Of a stretch of DNA of 64,000 bases, positions 44,487 through 53,722 are shown piece by piece. Where the stretch lies: the NCBI GenBank assembly GCA_030583885.1, contig CP129480.1, positions 4,339,800-4,403,799 of the forward strand. The letters are read 5' to 3'. The notes under the pieces were generated by a model, which was not told where the DNA came from, searched no databases, and was given only the letters and a program-made list of their open reading frames with translations. Every line of letters starts with the position of its first letter. The first letter of the stretch is position 1. The position numbers and the translations under genes were made by a program. This DNA is from Anaerolineales bacterium (GTDB lineage: Bacteria > Chloroflexota > Anaerolineae > Anaerolineales > Villigracilaceae).

Positions 44487-46058
44487 GTGACCGCCCATCC
44501 CAATATCGTCATCATTATTGCCGACGACCTGCGCGCGGATGCGCTGGAGAATCCGCTTGTACGCGCGCCGCATCTCACCGCGCTGCGGAAGGACGGCGTG
44601 ACCTTCACGCAAAACTACGCCGCCAACCCGGTCTGCGCGCCTTCGCGCATGGCAAACTTTACGGGACTGTATCCACAGGTCAACGGGCATCGCTCGCTGT
44701 ATCAGTTGCTGCGCCCGCACGAAGAAAATCTGTTTAAGATTCTGAAAGAGAACGGCTACGAGACCGTCATGGCGGGCAAGAACGACCTGATGACCACGCC
44801 CAGCCTGCGCGCCAGTTTTCGGCGGCGGCTGGCGGGTCCGCAGAGCGTTCAGATAAAATTAATGCGCCAGCGTCTGCGTCCTTTGAAGTTACGTAAAAAA
44901 TTGAAAATGCTGGCGCTGGCGTTTCGCTTGTTTGTGGTGGAGCGCAAGCCGTTGAGCGGCTTATTCGGCGACGAGCGCTTGCAAGAATTCGCGGATATGC
45001 TGCCTGCGGCGCACAGTCCCTATTCGCGTGGACATCACCTGCACCATTCGTTTTACTTCGGAAAGGCGGAACCCGCCTCCCCTGCCGCGCAGATGGAACC
45101 GCTGATTTTCGAGTCCGCCGCGCGCTGGCTGGCTTCTGTGCCGCGCCAGCCCTTCTGTCTTTATATTGCCGCCACCTTGCCACACACGCCGTATCAAGTG
45201 GAAGAGCCGTACTTCTCGATGTATGAGCGCGCCGCCATCGCTGATCCCATTCCTGCGCGGCTGGACGATAAGCCGCATTTTATGCGCGAACTGTATTCGC
45301 GCTACGATCTGGCGCAATTGACTCCTGAAGACTTGCGCGAACTGCGCGCCACCTACTACGGCATGGTCACAAAACTGGACGAGCAGGTGGGGCGTATCGT
45401 TGCCGCACTCAAGGCGCAGGGACTGTACGACGATGCGCTCATTCTCTTCCTCAGCGATCACGGCGATTATGTTGGTGATTACGGATTAGTGGAAAAGTGG
45501 CCAACGGGCTTTCAGGATGATTTACTGCGCGCGCCGCTGATCGTCAAATATCCCGCCGACGCTCACGCAGGTCAGCGCGTGGACGGTTTCACCCAGTCGC
45601 TCGATCTTTTTCCCACCGTGTTGGAGCAGGCGGGTATTCAAACGCCCTACACTCACTTTGGTCTGTCGCTCACTTCCGTGATGGAAGGCTTTACGGAAAG
45701 GGATGCGGTCTACGCGGTGGGTGGTTACGATCCGCGCGAACCGCAAGCCTTCGAGGCGGGCATTCAATCTGACGATGACCCGTTGATGGGACATTACTTC
45801 GAGAAACTTAAACTTCAGCAGGATGACCCCACCACGGTGGCGCGCGCCGCTATGCTCCGCACCCGCGAGTGGAAACTGATCATCCGCAGCGCTGGAAAGG
45901 AAGAACTGTACGACCTGAAAAATGACCCGCAGGAATTGTATAATCGCATTGACGACCCAGCCTTGCCGGAAGTTCGTAACGACTTGCGGGAACGTTTGTT
46001 ACACTGGTATCTGCGCGCCAGCGATAATCCGCACTGGGAACATGAACGCAGTATTTGA
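44487..46058 (+). CDS. Cys-type sulfatase
   Basis: 523 residues from GTG 44487. ADDLRAD near residue 12 binds calcium; the sulfatase signature NPVCAPSRMANFTGLYP places the Cys for conversion to formylglycine at residue 50. FLSDHGDYVGDYGLVEKWPTGFQDDLLRAPLIV and a short C-terminal subdomain complete the fold. It removes sulfate esters from sugars or small organics. The maturase gene starts eight bases later, and a second sulfatase follows. No signal peptide is seen, so cytoplasmic action is likely. Confidence 0.9.
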   Translation: MTAHPNIVIIIADDLRADALENPLVRAPHLTALRKDGVTFTQNYAANPVCAPSRMANFTGLYPQVNGHRSLYQLLRPHEENLFKILKENGYETVMAGKNDLMTTPSLRASFRRRLAGPQSVQIKLMRQRLRPLKLRKKLKMLALAFRLFVVERKPLSGLFGDERLQEFADMLPAAHSPYSRGHHLHHSFYFGKAEPASPAAQMEPLIFESAARWLASVPRQPFCLYIAATLPHTPYQVEEPYFSMYERAAIADPIPARLDDKPHFMRELYSRYDLAQLTPEDLRELRATYYGMVTKLDEQVGRIVAALKAQGLYDDALILFLSDHGDYVGDYGLVEKWPTGFQDDLLRAPLIVKYPADAHAGQRVDGFTQSLDLFPTVLEQAGIQTPYTHFGLSLTSVMEGFTERDAVYAVGGYDPREPQAFEAGIQSDDDPLMGHYFEKLKLQQDDPTTVARAAMLRTREWKLIIRSAGKEELYDLKNDPQELYNRIDDPALPEVRNDLRERLLHWYLRASDNPHWEHERSI

Positions 46059-46066
46059 GAAAAAAT

Positions 46067-47269
46067 ATGACCGCCATCCCCCTCCCTCCCGCTTTTCATG
46101 TAATGACCAAGCCGCGCGGCGCGATCTGTAATTTGGATTGCGAATATTGTTTTTATCTCCGCAAGGAAGACCTGTACCAAGGCAGTTCCTTCCGTATGGG
46201 GGACGAGACGCTGGAAAGTTACGTTCGCCAGTACATCGCCGCCCAGCGCGCGCCTGAAGTCAACTTTGCCTGGCAGGGCGGCGAGCCGACCCTGATGGGG
46301 CTGGATTTCTTCCGCAAAGCCGTGGCGTACCAGCGGAAATACGCCCGTCCCGGCATGAGAATCGAAAACGCCCTGCAAACTAACGGCACGCTTCTGGACG
46401 ACGAGTGGTGCCGCTTCTTCGCCGAGAATCGCTTCCTAATCGGGATCAGCCTCGACGGTCCGCGTGAAGCGCATGATCTGTATCGCAAGGACAAGGGCGG
46501 CGCGCCCACCTTTGACCGCGTCCTGCGCGCTGTTGAACTACTCAAAAAGCATAAGGTGGATTTCAACGTCCTGACCTGCGTCAGCGCCGCCAACGTCCAC
46601 CAGCCGCTGGAGGTGTACCGTTTCCTGCGCGACGAGATCGGCGCGCAGTTCATCCAGTTCATCCCCATCGTCGAGCGCGATAACGGGACAGGCTTCCAGG
46701 AAGGGACGGCGCTCACCCCGCGCTCCATCACGGGAAAACAATACGGCGATTTTCTCATCGCCATTTTCGATGAATGGGTGCGCCGTGATGTGGGCATGGT
46801 CTTCGTGCAGATGTTCGACACGGCGCTGGGACGCTGGCTGGGCGCGCCCGGCGGCTTGTGCGTGTTTCAGGAGACCTGCGGGCTGGCGCTGGCGATGGAA
46901 CACAACGGCGACCTGTATTCCTGCGACCATTTTGTGGAACCGCGTCACCGCCTGGGAAATTTACTCGAAACGCCGCTGGCGGAAATGGCGGGAAGTATGC
47001 AGCAGCGAAAATTCGGGCTGGATAAAAAAGCCTCCCTGCCGCGCTATTGCCGCGAATGCCCCGTCCTGTTTGCCTGCAACGGCGGCTGTCCCAAAGATCG
47101 CACCGACCTCACGCCCGATGGCGAAGCGGGACTGAACCATCTCTGTGATGGGTTCAAAGCCTTTTTCACCCACATTGACCAGCCCATGCGACAGATGGCG
47201 GGCTTGCTCCGCCAGCGCCGTCCCGCGGCTGAAATCATGAAAATTCAAATTTCAAAGGAAAAACCATGA
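46067..47269 (+). CDS. Anaerobic sulfatase-maturating enzyme (radical SAM)
   Basis: 400 residues from ATG 46067. CNLDCEYC at 21-28 is the CxxxCxxC radical-SAM cluster; the C-terminal SPASM region includes CGLA, CDHF, CREC, CNGGC and a final HLCDGF, which ligate two auxiliary clusters. It converts the active-site Cys or Ser of sulfatases to formylglycine without oxygen. Position between two sulfatase genes, with a four-base overlap to the second, makes the function secure. Confidence 0.93.
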   Translation: MTAIPLPPAFHVMTKPRGAICNLDCEYCFYLRKEDLYQGSSFRMGDETLESYVRQYIAAQRAPEVNFAWQGGEPTLMGLDFFRKAVAYQRKYARPGMRIENALQTNGTLLDDEWCRFFAENRFLIGISLDGPREAHDLYRKDKGGAPTFDRVLRAVELLKKHKVDFNVLTCVSAANVHQPLEVYRFLRDEIGAQFIQFIPIVERDNGTGFQEGTALTPRSITGKQYGDFLIAIFDEWVRRDVGMVFVQMFDTALGRWLGAPGGLCVFQETCGLALAMEHNGDLYSCDHFVEPRHRLGNLLETPLAEMAGSMQQRKFGLDKKASLPRYCRECPVLFACNGGCPKDRTDLTPDGEAGLNHLCDGFKAFFTHIDQPMRQMAGLLRQRRPAAEIMKIQISKEKP

Positions 47270-48741
47270 ACACCATCTTCATCATCATTGACACCCTGCG
47301 CCGCGACCACCTCGGCTGTTATGGCAACGACTGGATTCAAACCCCCAACCTCGACGCGCTGGCGCGCAAGAGCGTCGTCTTCGAGAACGCCTATCTCGGC
47401 TCCTACCCGTGTATGCCCGCCCGCCGCGATATGTGGACGGGACGCTTCGAGTTCCCCTGGCGCGGCTGGGGTCCGCTCGAAACCACCGACCCCGACATTG
47501 CCAAAATCGTCACCCAAAACGGGCATACCAGCATGGTCATCAGCGACCACTACCACATGTGGGAGCGCGGCTCTGGCAATTACTTCTTCAATTTCTCCGG
47601 GGCGGAATTTATTCGCGGGCAGGAAAACGACCTGTGGATTACCGATCCCGACATCCCCGTTGAATTCCCTGGCGACCCCGAACGCATGGCGCGTCACGCC
47701 CTGCGACCTGGCTCCTTTGCGCGTTACAAACGCAACACCGCCCACTTCCGTGTGGAACAGGATTACTTCGCCCCGCAGGTCTTCCGCAAAGCCTCCGAAT
47801 GGGTCGAGCGCAACCGCGCCCAAAAAGATTTCTTCCTCATGTTGGAAGTTTTCGACCCGCATGAACCCTTTGACCCGCCCTACCCCTACGACGAAATGTA
47901 CAACCCCGGTTATACCGGCAACCGTTTCATCTGGCCCACCTATGGTAAATCCGACCTGTACAGCGAAGAGGAACTCAAGGAAATCCGCGCCCTGTATGCA
48001 GGCGAAGTCACAATGGTGGATCGCTGGCTCGGACACCTGCTCGACACGGTGGAACACCTCGGCTTGATGGACGACACCATGATTATCGCCGCCACCGACC
48101 ACGGGCATCTCTTCGGCGAACACGGCATGATTGGCAAGCCCTGGTCAGACCTAGGGGATTCAAATATGTATCAGGAACTTGCGCACGTTCCGTTGCTGAT
48201 CTACCACCCCAACGGACAAAAGGGCAAGCGTGTATCGCATCTGGTTCAACCGGTGGACTTGTTCGCCACCGTTCTGGACGGATTCAACATTCCGCTTCCT
48301 GCCGGGACGCATGGGCTGAGTCTGCTCCCATACATTCTCCACGCAGACGAAGGCGCACCCATCCGCCAGACGGCTGTCTTCGGACGCTACGGCGAAGCCA
48401 TGAACATCACTGACGGTGAGTGGACGCTCTACGTCTGGCCCCCCACAGAAAAGAACGAACCTCTCAACTGGTACTCTCCCCTACCGCCCCAATTCGGCGA
48501 CGTGCGTGTCAATGACGACTTCGACGGGGTTCACTACTCCGCCCGCGTCACCCGCGGACCGATGTCCAGCACGCTCTACAACGTCAAGGACGACCCGCAG
48601 CAGGAGCATAATCTTTTCGCCGAGCGCCCCGAAATCGTAGAACGACTCAAAACCAGCCTGCGCGAATTCCTGACCTCCATTAACGCCCCGCGCGAACAAC
48701 TCATCCGCCTGGGGTTGGAAGACGCCGCTCCGCCTTTGTAA
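47266..48741 (+). CDS. Cys-type sulfatase, CxPAR variant
   Basis: 491 residues. IIDTLRRDHLGCYG at the N-terminus and LGSYPCMPARRDMWTG carry the formylglycine Cys at residue 49; Ala replaces the usual Ser of CxPSR. AATDHGHLFGEHGMIGKPW supplies further metal ligands. It is closest in style to arylsulfatase A-like or sulfohydrolase enzymes acting on glycans. No signal peptide. Coupled to the maturase by overlap of four bases. Confidence 0.9.
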   Translation: MNTIFIIIDTLRRDHLGCYGNDWIQTPNLDALARKSVVFENAYLGSYPCMPARRDMWTGRFEFPWRGWGPLETTDPDIAKIVTQNGHTSMVISDHYHMWERGSGNYFFNFSGAEFIRGQENDLWITDPDIPVEFPGDPERMARHALRPGSFARYKRNTAHFRVEQDYFAPQVFRKASEWVERNRAQKDFFLMLEVFDPHEPFDPPYPYDEMYNPGYTGNRFIWPTYGKSDLYSEEELKEIRALYAGEVTMVDRWLGHLLDTVEHLGLMDDTMIIAATDHGHLFGEHGMIGKPWSDLGDSNMYQELAHVPLLIYHPNGQKGKRVSHLVQPVDLFATVLDGFNIPLPAGTHGLSLLPYILHADEGAPIRQTAVFGRYGEAMNITDGEWTLYVWPPTEKNEPLNWYSPLPPQFGDVRVNDDFDGVHYSARVTRGPMSSTLYNVKDDPQQEHNLFAERPEIVERLKTSLREFLTSINAPREQLIRLGLEDAAPPL

Positions 48742-48819
48742 AATACGGTTGGATTTATCCAAACCTGCGGGATGGTTATTGAATGATGCGCTTGATCTAT
48801 CCCAATGAGCAGACAGTCA

Positions 48820-49497
48820 TTACAGTTGTTTATCCAGCCAGTCTTTGATCGCGCCCAGCGACTCGGCGGTGATAGTATGATCCATGTGGAAGTTGCGGTA
48901 TTCCAAATCTACGCCGTAACGCAGGATGAAGTCGCGGGATTGATGCGACCATTCGAGCGGCATACTCGAATCTTCATAGCCGTGCGTCATCACCACAGGC
49001 TTGCCTTTTACGCCCGCTTCATCCACCTGCAGACCCGATTGCATGGGAACATAACCCGACTGCGCGACGACTCCCGCGATGCGATGCGGACGGGTGAGCA
49101 GGAAGGACATCGAAATCATACTGCCCTGACTGAAACCCATCAGAAAAAATTTCTGCGGGTCAATCGGATAAGTTGCCAGCAGTTCGGTAATGAAGTTATC
49201 GATCCGTGCTAGCGCGGCGGCGAGAATGACAGGGTCGGGCTTGCCAAATTGCGTGACTGTGTACCAGTCATAAGCGCCGGGGGCGAAGTCGACGGGTCCG
49301 CGCCCGCTGACCCAGAGCAGATTATCCTGCAAAGAATCCGAGAGTCCAATTAAGTCGCGCTCGTTGCTGCCGTGTCCATGCAGGGCAAAGATGGCGGGAT
49401 AGCGCGTCTCCTTGTCGGCGGGATTGTAGCCAGCAGGGAAACGAGTGAGATGATAAATCGAAAGGTTCGTGCGTTCTTCAACAGGGATTTGATTCAT
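48820..49497 (-). CDS. Phospholipase/carboxylesterase-type alpha/beta hydrolase
   Basis: 225 residues. LHGHGSNERDLIGLSD (oxyanion region), nucleophile MGFSQGSMI, and the Asp/His in GYEDSSMP and YRNFHMDHTI match the YpfH/carboxylesterase (Abhydrolase_2) family. Cytoplasmic. Convergent with the sulfatase operon and followed upstream by a REP-like palindrome. Confidence 0.87.
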   Translation of the reverse strand: MNQIPVEERTNLSIYHLTRFPAGYNPADKETRYPAIFALHGHGSNERDLIGLSDSLQDNLLWVSGRGPVDFAPGAYDWYTVTQFGKPDPVILAAALARIDNFITELLATYPIDPQKFFLMGFSQGSMISMSFLLTRPHRIAGVVAQSGYVPMQSGLQVDEAGVKGKPVVMTHGYEDSSMPLEWSHQSRDFILRYGVDLEYRNFHMDHTITAESLGAIKDWLDKQL

Positions 49498-49526
49498 GGG
49501 AAACTCCTAAATTGTTTTATTATTCC

Positions 49527-49579
49527 GTCCCGAAGGGTTGATTGGCGAAATAAGGTTTTCAAGGAAACCTTCCGGACGT
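49527..49579. repeat. REP-like palindrome (copy 3)
   Basis: CGTCCCGAAGGGTT...AACCTTCCGGACG. Its reverse complement matches copy 2 across both arms and spacer (CCTTGAAAAC, TTTCGCCAATCAA), so the two are the same element in opposite orientation. Confidence 0.75.
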
Positions 49580-49603
49580 TCGTATAAGGCAAGTTACAAA
49601 AAT

Positions 49604-50671
49604 CTACGCCGATATTCGGCTTCGAATTTCCTTGCGGACAACAGGCGCGACCTTCGTTCCGAGTAGTTCAATCGAGCGCATGAGTTCTTTGTGCTGAACT
49701 GTGCCAATATCCATCTGGAGCAACAGGCGGTTGTAATGCAGAATGTTTTGCTGATAGAGAATCTTTTCGATAACCTCATCAGGGTTGCCGACGTAATCAG
49801 AGCCGCGCAGACCGCGGGAGTCTTCGAACTCATTGCGTGTCAATCCGCGAAAGCCGCGCTCGCGTCCCAGTTTATCCATCATCGCATGCAGGGCTGGGAA
49901 GTAATCATCTGCCGCGTTTTGCGAATCATCCCCGATGAAGCCGCGCGAATTGACGCTCAACTGCAATTTGGCAGAATCGTGTCCAGCCTGCTGCCAGGCT
50001 TGTTTGTGCAAGTCCGCCAACGGGGCGAAACGTTCGGGCATTCCGCCGATGATGCCCAGCGCCATCGGCAAGCCCAATGCCCCCGCGCGCGCAGCGGATT
50101 CGGGCGTGCCTCCCACCCCAATCCAAATCGGAATTTCGCGTTGCAACGGGCGCGGATAGACGCCCAGATTGTTTAGGGCGGGACGATGCCTGCCGCGCCA
50201 TGAAACGATTTCCGATGCGCGCAGTTTCAACAGCAGGTCCAGTTTTTCAATGAACAGCGAGTCGTAATCCTTCAAGTCATAGCCGAACAGGGGAAAGGAC
50301 TCGATGAACGCGCCACGCCCCGCCATGATTTCGGCGCGCCCTTCCGAGAGCAGGTCGAGGGTAGCGAAATCCTGAAAGACGCGCACGGGATCATCCGATG
50401 ACAACACAGTGACAGCCGTGCTGAGGCGGATGGATTTGGTGCGTGTTGCGGCGGCGCCCAGAATCACTGCCGGGGAGGATGAAAGAAAATCGGGCCGGTG
50501 ATGTTCGCCGATTCCGAAAACATCCAAGCCGACCTGATCTGCTAATTCGATGGTTTCGAGCAGGTTTTTCATGCGCGTGAGCGAGTCGAGTTTCTCACCC
50601 GTCACGGGGTTGGTTTCCCATTCGACGAAGGTATATAACCCGATTTCAAAAGGTTGATTTATGGCTGACAC
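49604..50671 (-). CDS. LLM-class flavin-dependent oxidoreductase
   Basis: 355 residues from GTG 50671, which has GGAG ten bases upstream; the longer frame enters non-coding repeat DNA. Luciferase-like TIM barrel: IGLYTFVEW, FGIGEHHRPDFLSS, RTKSIRLSTAVTVLSSDDPVRVFQDFATLDLLSEGRAE split over strands 3-4, and IWIGVGGTPESAARAGALGLP. It uses FMN (or F420) to oxidise an unknown organic substrate. Confidence 0.88.
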   Translation of the reverse strand: MSAINQPFEIGLYTFVEWETNPVTGEKLDSLTRMKNLLETIELADQVGLDVFGIGEHHRPDFLSSSPAVILGAAATRTKSIRLSTAVTVLSSDDPVRVFQDFATLDLLSEGRAEIMAGRGAFIESFPLFGYDLKDYDSLFIEKLDLLLKLRASEIVSWRGRHRPALNNLGVYPRPLQREIPIWIGVGGTPESAARAGALGLPMALGIIGGMPERFAPLADLHKQAWQQAGHDSAKLQLSVNSRGFIGDDSQNAADDYFPALHAMMDKLGRERGFRGLTRNEFEDSRGLRGSDYVGNPDEVIEKILYQQNILHYNRLLLQMDIGTVQHKELMRSIELLGTKVAPVVRKEIRSRISA

Positions 50672-50711
50672 AAAAAATAAACTCCTATTTTGATTGACTG
50701 ATGTTATGTAT

Positions 50712-50765
50712 CGTCCCGAAGGTTTGGGCAAAAAACAAGCCTGAAGGGCAAGAACCTTCGGGACG
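50712..50765. repeat. REP-like palindrome (copy 4)
   Basis: Perfect 13-base arms CGTCCCGAAGGTT / AACCTTCGGGACG around a different 28-base spacer that itself contains GCCTGAAGGGC. Lies between the ABC exporter and LLM genes. Confidence 0.75.
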
Positions 50766-50825
50766 TTTAACATAAGGTGATTGATTGACTCAGGGATTGA
50801 ATGGCATGATGCGCCAGTTCTTCCA

Positions 50826-52610
50826 TCAAGATGTATTTTCGACTTCCACTACCTCGAAATCCGCAAATTGCAGCGACCAGAGATGTTCGTACACTCCGCC
50901 TTTTGCCAGCAGCGCGGCATGGGAACCCTGCTCGACAATCTGTCCGTTTTGCAGGACGACGATGCGGTCGGCGCGCTGAATGGTGGGCAGGCGGTGGGCG
51001 ATGACAAACGAGGTGCGGCCGCGCGTCAGGCGTTCCAGCGCCTCCTGCACGAGACGTTCCGATTCAGAATCCAACGAGGAAGTGGCTTCGTCCAAAATGA
51101 GGATGCGCGGGTCTTTGAGCAACATGCGCGCGATGGCGACACGTTGGCGCTGTCCCATCGAGAGTCTGACGCCCTTCTCGCCGACCAGCGTTTCGTAGCC
51201 TTCGGGAAATGCCTGGATGAAGTCGTGGGCATTGGCGGCGCGGGCAGCCGCTTCGAGGTCCGCGGAAGAAGCGTCCATTTTTCCGTAGGCGATGTTCTCG
51301 CGCACCGTCCCGCCGAAGAGGAAGGTCTCCTGCGGGACGAGTCCCATTTGCTCGCGCAGGGCGCGCAGGTTGTAGCGGCGCACATCCACACTGTCTATTT
51401 CGATGACGCCGGTGGTAGCGTCGAAGAAGCGCGGCAGCAAGTTGACCAGGGTGGTCTTGCCCACGCCGCTCGGTCCGACGATGGCAATCATCTCGCCAGG
51501 TTGAACTTCAAGACTGATGCCCTTCAAAATGGGTTGGTCAGGCTGGTAGCCGAAAGAAACATTCTCGAAGCGCACCCCGCCTCGCAGGGCGGAGGGAACG
51601 ACTGCATCAGGGGTTTCGAGCGGCTCGGATTCGGCGTCCAGAATTTCAAAGAGGCGGCGACCCGCGCCGAGGGCTTCACGCACCCGGGCATACAACCCGG
51701 CAAATTCGCCGAGCGGACCCGCGACCATCATCATGTAAAAGAGAAACGCCACCAGTTCGCCCGGCGTGAGCGTCCCGGCGATGACCAGCCGCCCGCCGTA
51801 CCAGAGCAGAAAAGTCAGCGCGCCGAAACCGAGAAAACTAATCAGCGGGATGAAAACCGAACGGACGCGCACCCGCTGCATGGTTGTCTGATACGCCGCT
51901 TCCACGTTTTGCTGGAAGCGTCCCTTTTCGAAGGCTTCGCGCGCAAAGGATTTGACGACGCGGATGCCCGACAGCATTTCTTCGAGCGTGACGGTGGTGT
52001 CGGCGATGCGATCCTGCGCGGCGGTGGCAAGGCTTTGAAGGCGGCGTCCGAACAGCACGCCGACGAGAATAATGGGCGGAATAATGGCAAAGATGATCAG
52101 CGTCAACTGCCAGTTCATCACCAGCATCAGAACCAGTCCGCCCACCAGATTAATGATCTGGCGCAGGAAGTTGATGGGCGTCTCGGTGACAACTTCCTGC
52201 ACGAGGGTCACATCGTTGCTGACGCGCGAGACGATCTCGCCTGTGCGCCGCTCGGCGAAGAAACGCAGGGGCAGTCCCGTCAGTTGCGCATGAACTTGCG
52301 CACGGAAATCGGCGATCACCCTTTGTCCGACCTGCGCCATGAGGTAGGTGTTTCCCACCGAGAGCAGGCTTTGCGCGATAAACAATGCCAGCAGACCCAG
52401 CGCGATCAAGTCCAACTGCGGCTGGTTGCCCGCCACGATGACCGTATCTACGAGGATGCGAATCGCCCAGGGTAGCGCCAGCCCGATCAACGTGGACACG
52501 ATGAGCAGGAATGCGGCAAGCGCAAACCTGCCCCAATAGGGCGCGACCAACGCCATCATGCGGCGCAGGTCGGAGCGAATCTCAGGGGTGATGAATTTGG
52601 GTATCTGCAT
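50826..52610 (-). CDS. ABC exporter, fused membrane and ATPase domains (ABCB type)
   Basis: 594 residues from ATG 52610. Six helices at about 20-300 with GRRLFEILD linker, then the ATPase: Walker A VGPSGVGKTTLV, Q-loop VPQETFLF, signature LSMGQRQRVAIA (Met for Gly), Walker B ILILDEATSSLD and H-loop FVIAHR. It works as a homodimer to export lipids or drugs. An in-frame TTG four codons upstream overlaps the ferredoxin gene. Confidence 0.92.
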   Translation of the reverse strand: MQIPKFITPEIRSDLRRMMALVAPYWGRFALAAFLLIVSTLIGLALPWAIRILVDTVIVAGNQPQLDLIALGLLALFIAQSLLSVGNTYLMAQVGQRVIADFRAQVHAQLTGLPLRFFAERRTGEIVSRVSNDVTLVQEVVTETPINFLRQIINLVGGLVLMLVMNWQLTLIIFAIIPPIILVGVLFGRRLQSLATAAQDRIADTTVTLEEMLSGIRVVKSFAREAFEKGRFQQNVEAAYQTTMQRVRVRSVFIPLISFLGFGALTFLLWYGGRLVIAGTLTPGELVAFLFYMMMVAGPLGEFAGLYARVREALGAGRRLFEILDAESEPLETPDAVVPSALRGGVRFENVSFGYQPDQPILKGISLEVQPGEMIAIVGPSGVGKTTLVNLLPRFFDATTGVIEIDSVDVRRYNLRALREQMGLVPQETFLFGGTVRENIAYGKMDASSADLEAAARAANAHDFIQAFPEGYETLVGEKGVRLSMGQRQRVAIARMLLKDPRILILDEATSSLDSESERLVQEALERLTRGRTSFVIAHRLPTIQRADRIVVLQNGQIVEQGSHAALLAKGGVYEHLWSLQFADFEVVEVENTS

Positions 52611-52614
52611 TGGT

Positions 52615-52914
52615 TTACGCAACCGCCATCCGTTTGAGGGTAATGGCTTTTTCGGGGCAACTGGCGACGCACTCCGCGCAGGCGCGGCAGGCTTCGGCGC
52701 GGACTGGGAAGGCTTGTTTCCAGCCGTGCGCCGTGCCCTTGAGCCGTCCCACGAAACTTAACGTGGCGCGCTCTTGCGGCGAAACAATCCCCAATTCGAA
52801 CACATTGTACGGACAGACCGTCATGCATTCGGCTTTGCCTTCACATTTATTGCGGTCAATGACGGGGATGAAGACGCCAGGGTCTTGTTTGCAGGTGGAC
52901 GTATCGGGTTGCAT
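52615..52914 (-). CDS. Ferredoxin with two iron-sulfur cluster motifs
   Basis: 99 residues. First set: CEGKAECMTVCP near residue 18; second: CRACAECVASCP near 80, a standard CxxCxxCxxxCP. The first has a longer C-x5-C spacing, so one cluster may be [3Fe-4S] or a modified [4Fe-4S]. It would shuttle electrons to oxidoreductases encoded nearby. Ends five bases before the ABC exporter start. Confidence 0.85.
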   Translation of the reverse strand: MQPDTSTCKQDPGVFIPVIDRNKCEGKAECMTVCPYNVFELGIVSPQERATLSFVGRLKGTAHGWKQAFPVRAEACRACAECVASCPEKAITLKRMAVA

Positions 52915-52949
52915 ATTGAATCCATTCGAAGTTGAAAATTACGGGCGGG

Positions 52950-53717
52950 TCATTGAACCCAGCCCGCCAACAGGGTCAGCCATTGGTCGGTGACAAAAAC
53001 CGGCGGCGCGCCATCCGCGTTGTCGAGCGCGGCATGAATGCGCTCCATTCCATCCGCGTAGGCGGCATCGCTCAACAGCGCGAGTTGCGAAGAGCCGCCT
53101 TTTTGCGTGAAGGGATTATCCAAAATTTCGCGCCCGATAAATTCCTGATGGACGTGTTCCGCCACGCGCCACTCCGTGCGCGCAAAACCGCTTTCGAGCA
53201 TCCAGTCGAGCAATTTTCCGCTAGATGGGAATCGCCGCAGATCAGTGGTCAATACGCCGTCGAAATAATCGTAGAGATACCAGCGGTCGCGCCCGATGTG
53301 TGGGTCGAGGTTGATGATAGCCAGCGCGCCGCCCGCCCGCAATAACCGCCGCGCTTCGGCGATGAAGGCGCGCTGGTCGGCATAATGATGCAGGGCGTTG
53401 ACGGATAACACCAGGTCGAAACTTGCGGATGGGAACGGCAGGCGATTCGCGTCCCCGTTCGTTAAGGACAACGCCTCATCCTGACCCCGAGCCTGCTTCA
53501 ACATCCCAAGCGAAAAATCCAACCCGACGACGCGCCGCGCCAGCGGGTTGAGTTCCATCACCCAGCGACCCGTGCCACAGCCCACTTCCAACACATCGCG
53601 CGCCCTGTTCTGCTTCACCAATGCGCGCAATGCCCGCGAGATTCCCGCCAGCGGATTCTGGTCGTAACGCGCGTTATAGTTCGGCGCAATCGCGTTGTAA
53701 TTGACGATCTGATTCAT
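52950..53717 (-). CDS. SAM-dependent methyltransferase (class I)
   Basis: 255 residues. Motif I VLEVGCGTGRWV near residue 40, motif II VVGLDFSLGML, and FDLVLSVNALHHY with an acidic end are typical UbiE/Methyltransf_11 motifs. The substrate is unknown. The start is five bases after the ribA stop on the same strand. Confidence 0.87.
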   Translation of the reverse strand: MNQIVNYNAIAPNYNARYDQNPLAGISRALRALVKQNRARDVLEVGCGTGRWVMELNPLARRVVGLDFSLGMLKQARGQDEALSLTNGDANRLPFPSASFDLVLSVNALHHYADQRAFIAEARRLLRAGGALAIINLDPHIGRDRWYLYDYFDGVLTTDLRRFPSSGKLLDWMLESGFARTEWRVAEHVHQEFIGREILDNPFTQKGGSSQLALLSDAAYADGMERIHAALDNADGAPPVFVTDQWLTLLAGWVQ

Positions 53718-53722
53718 CCAAA

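Noticed and set aside
48747..48765. Hairpin GGTTGGA-N4-TCCAAACC after the second sulfatase gene
   Set aside because: Needs a bulge, is short and lacks a T run; not enough to call a terminator.
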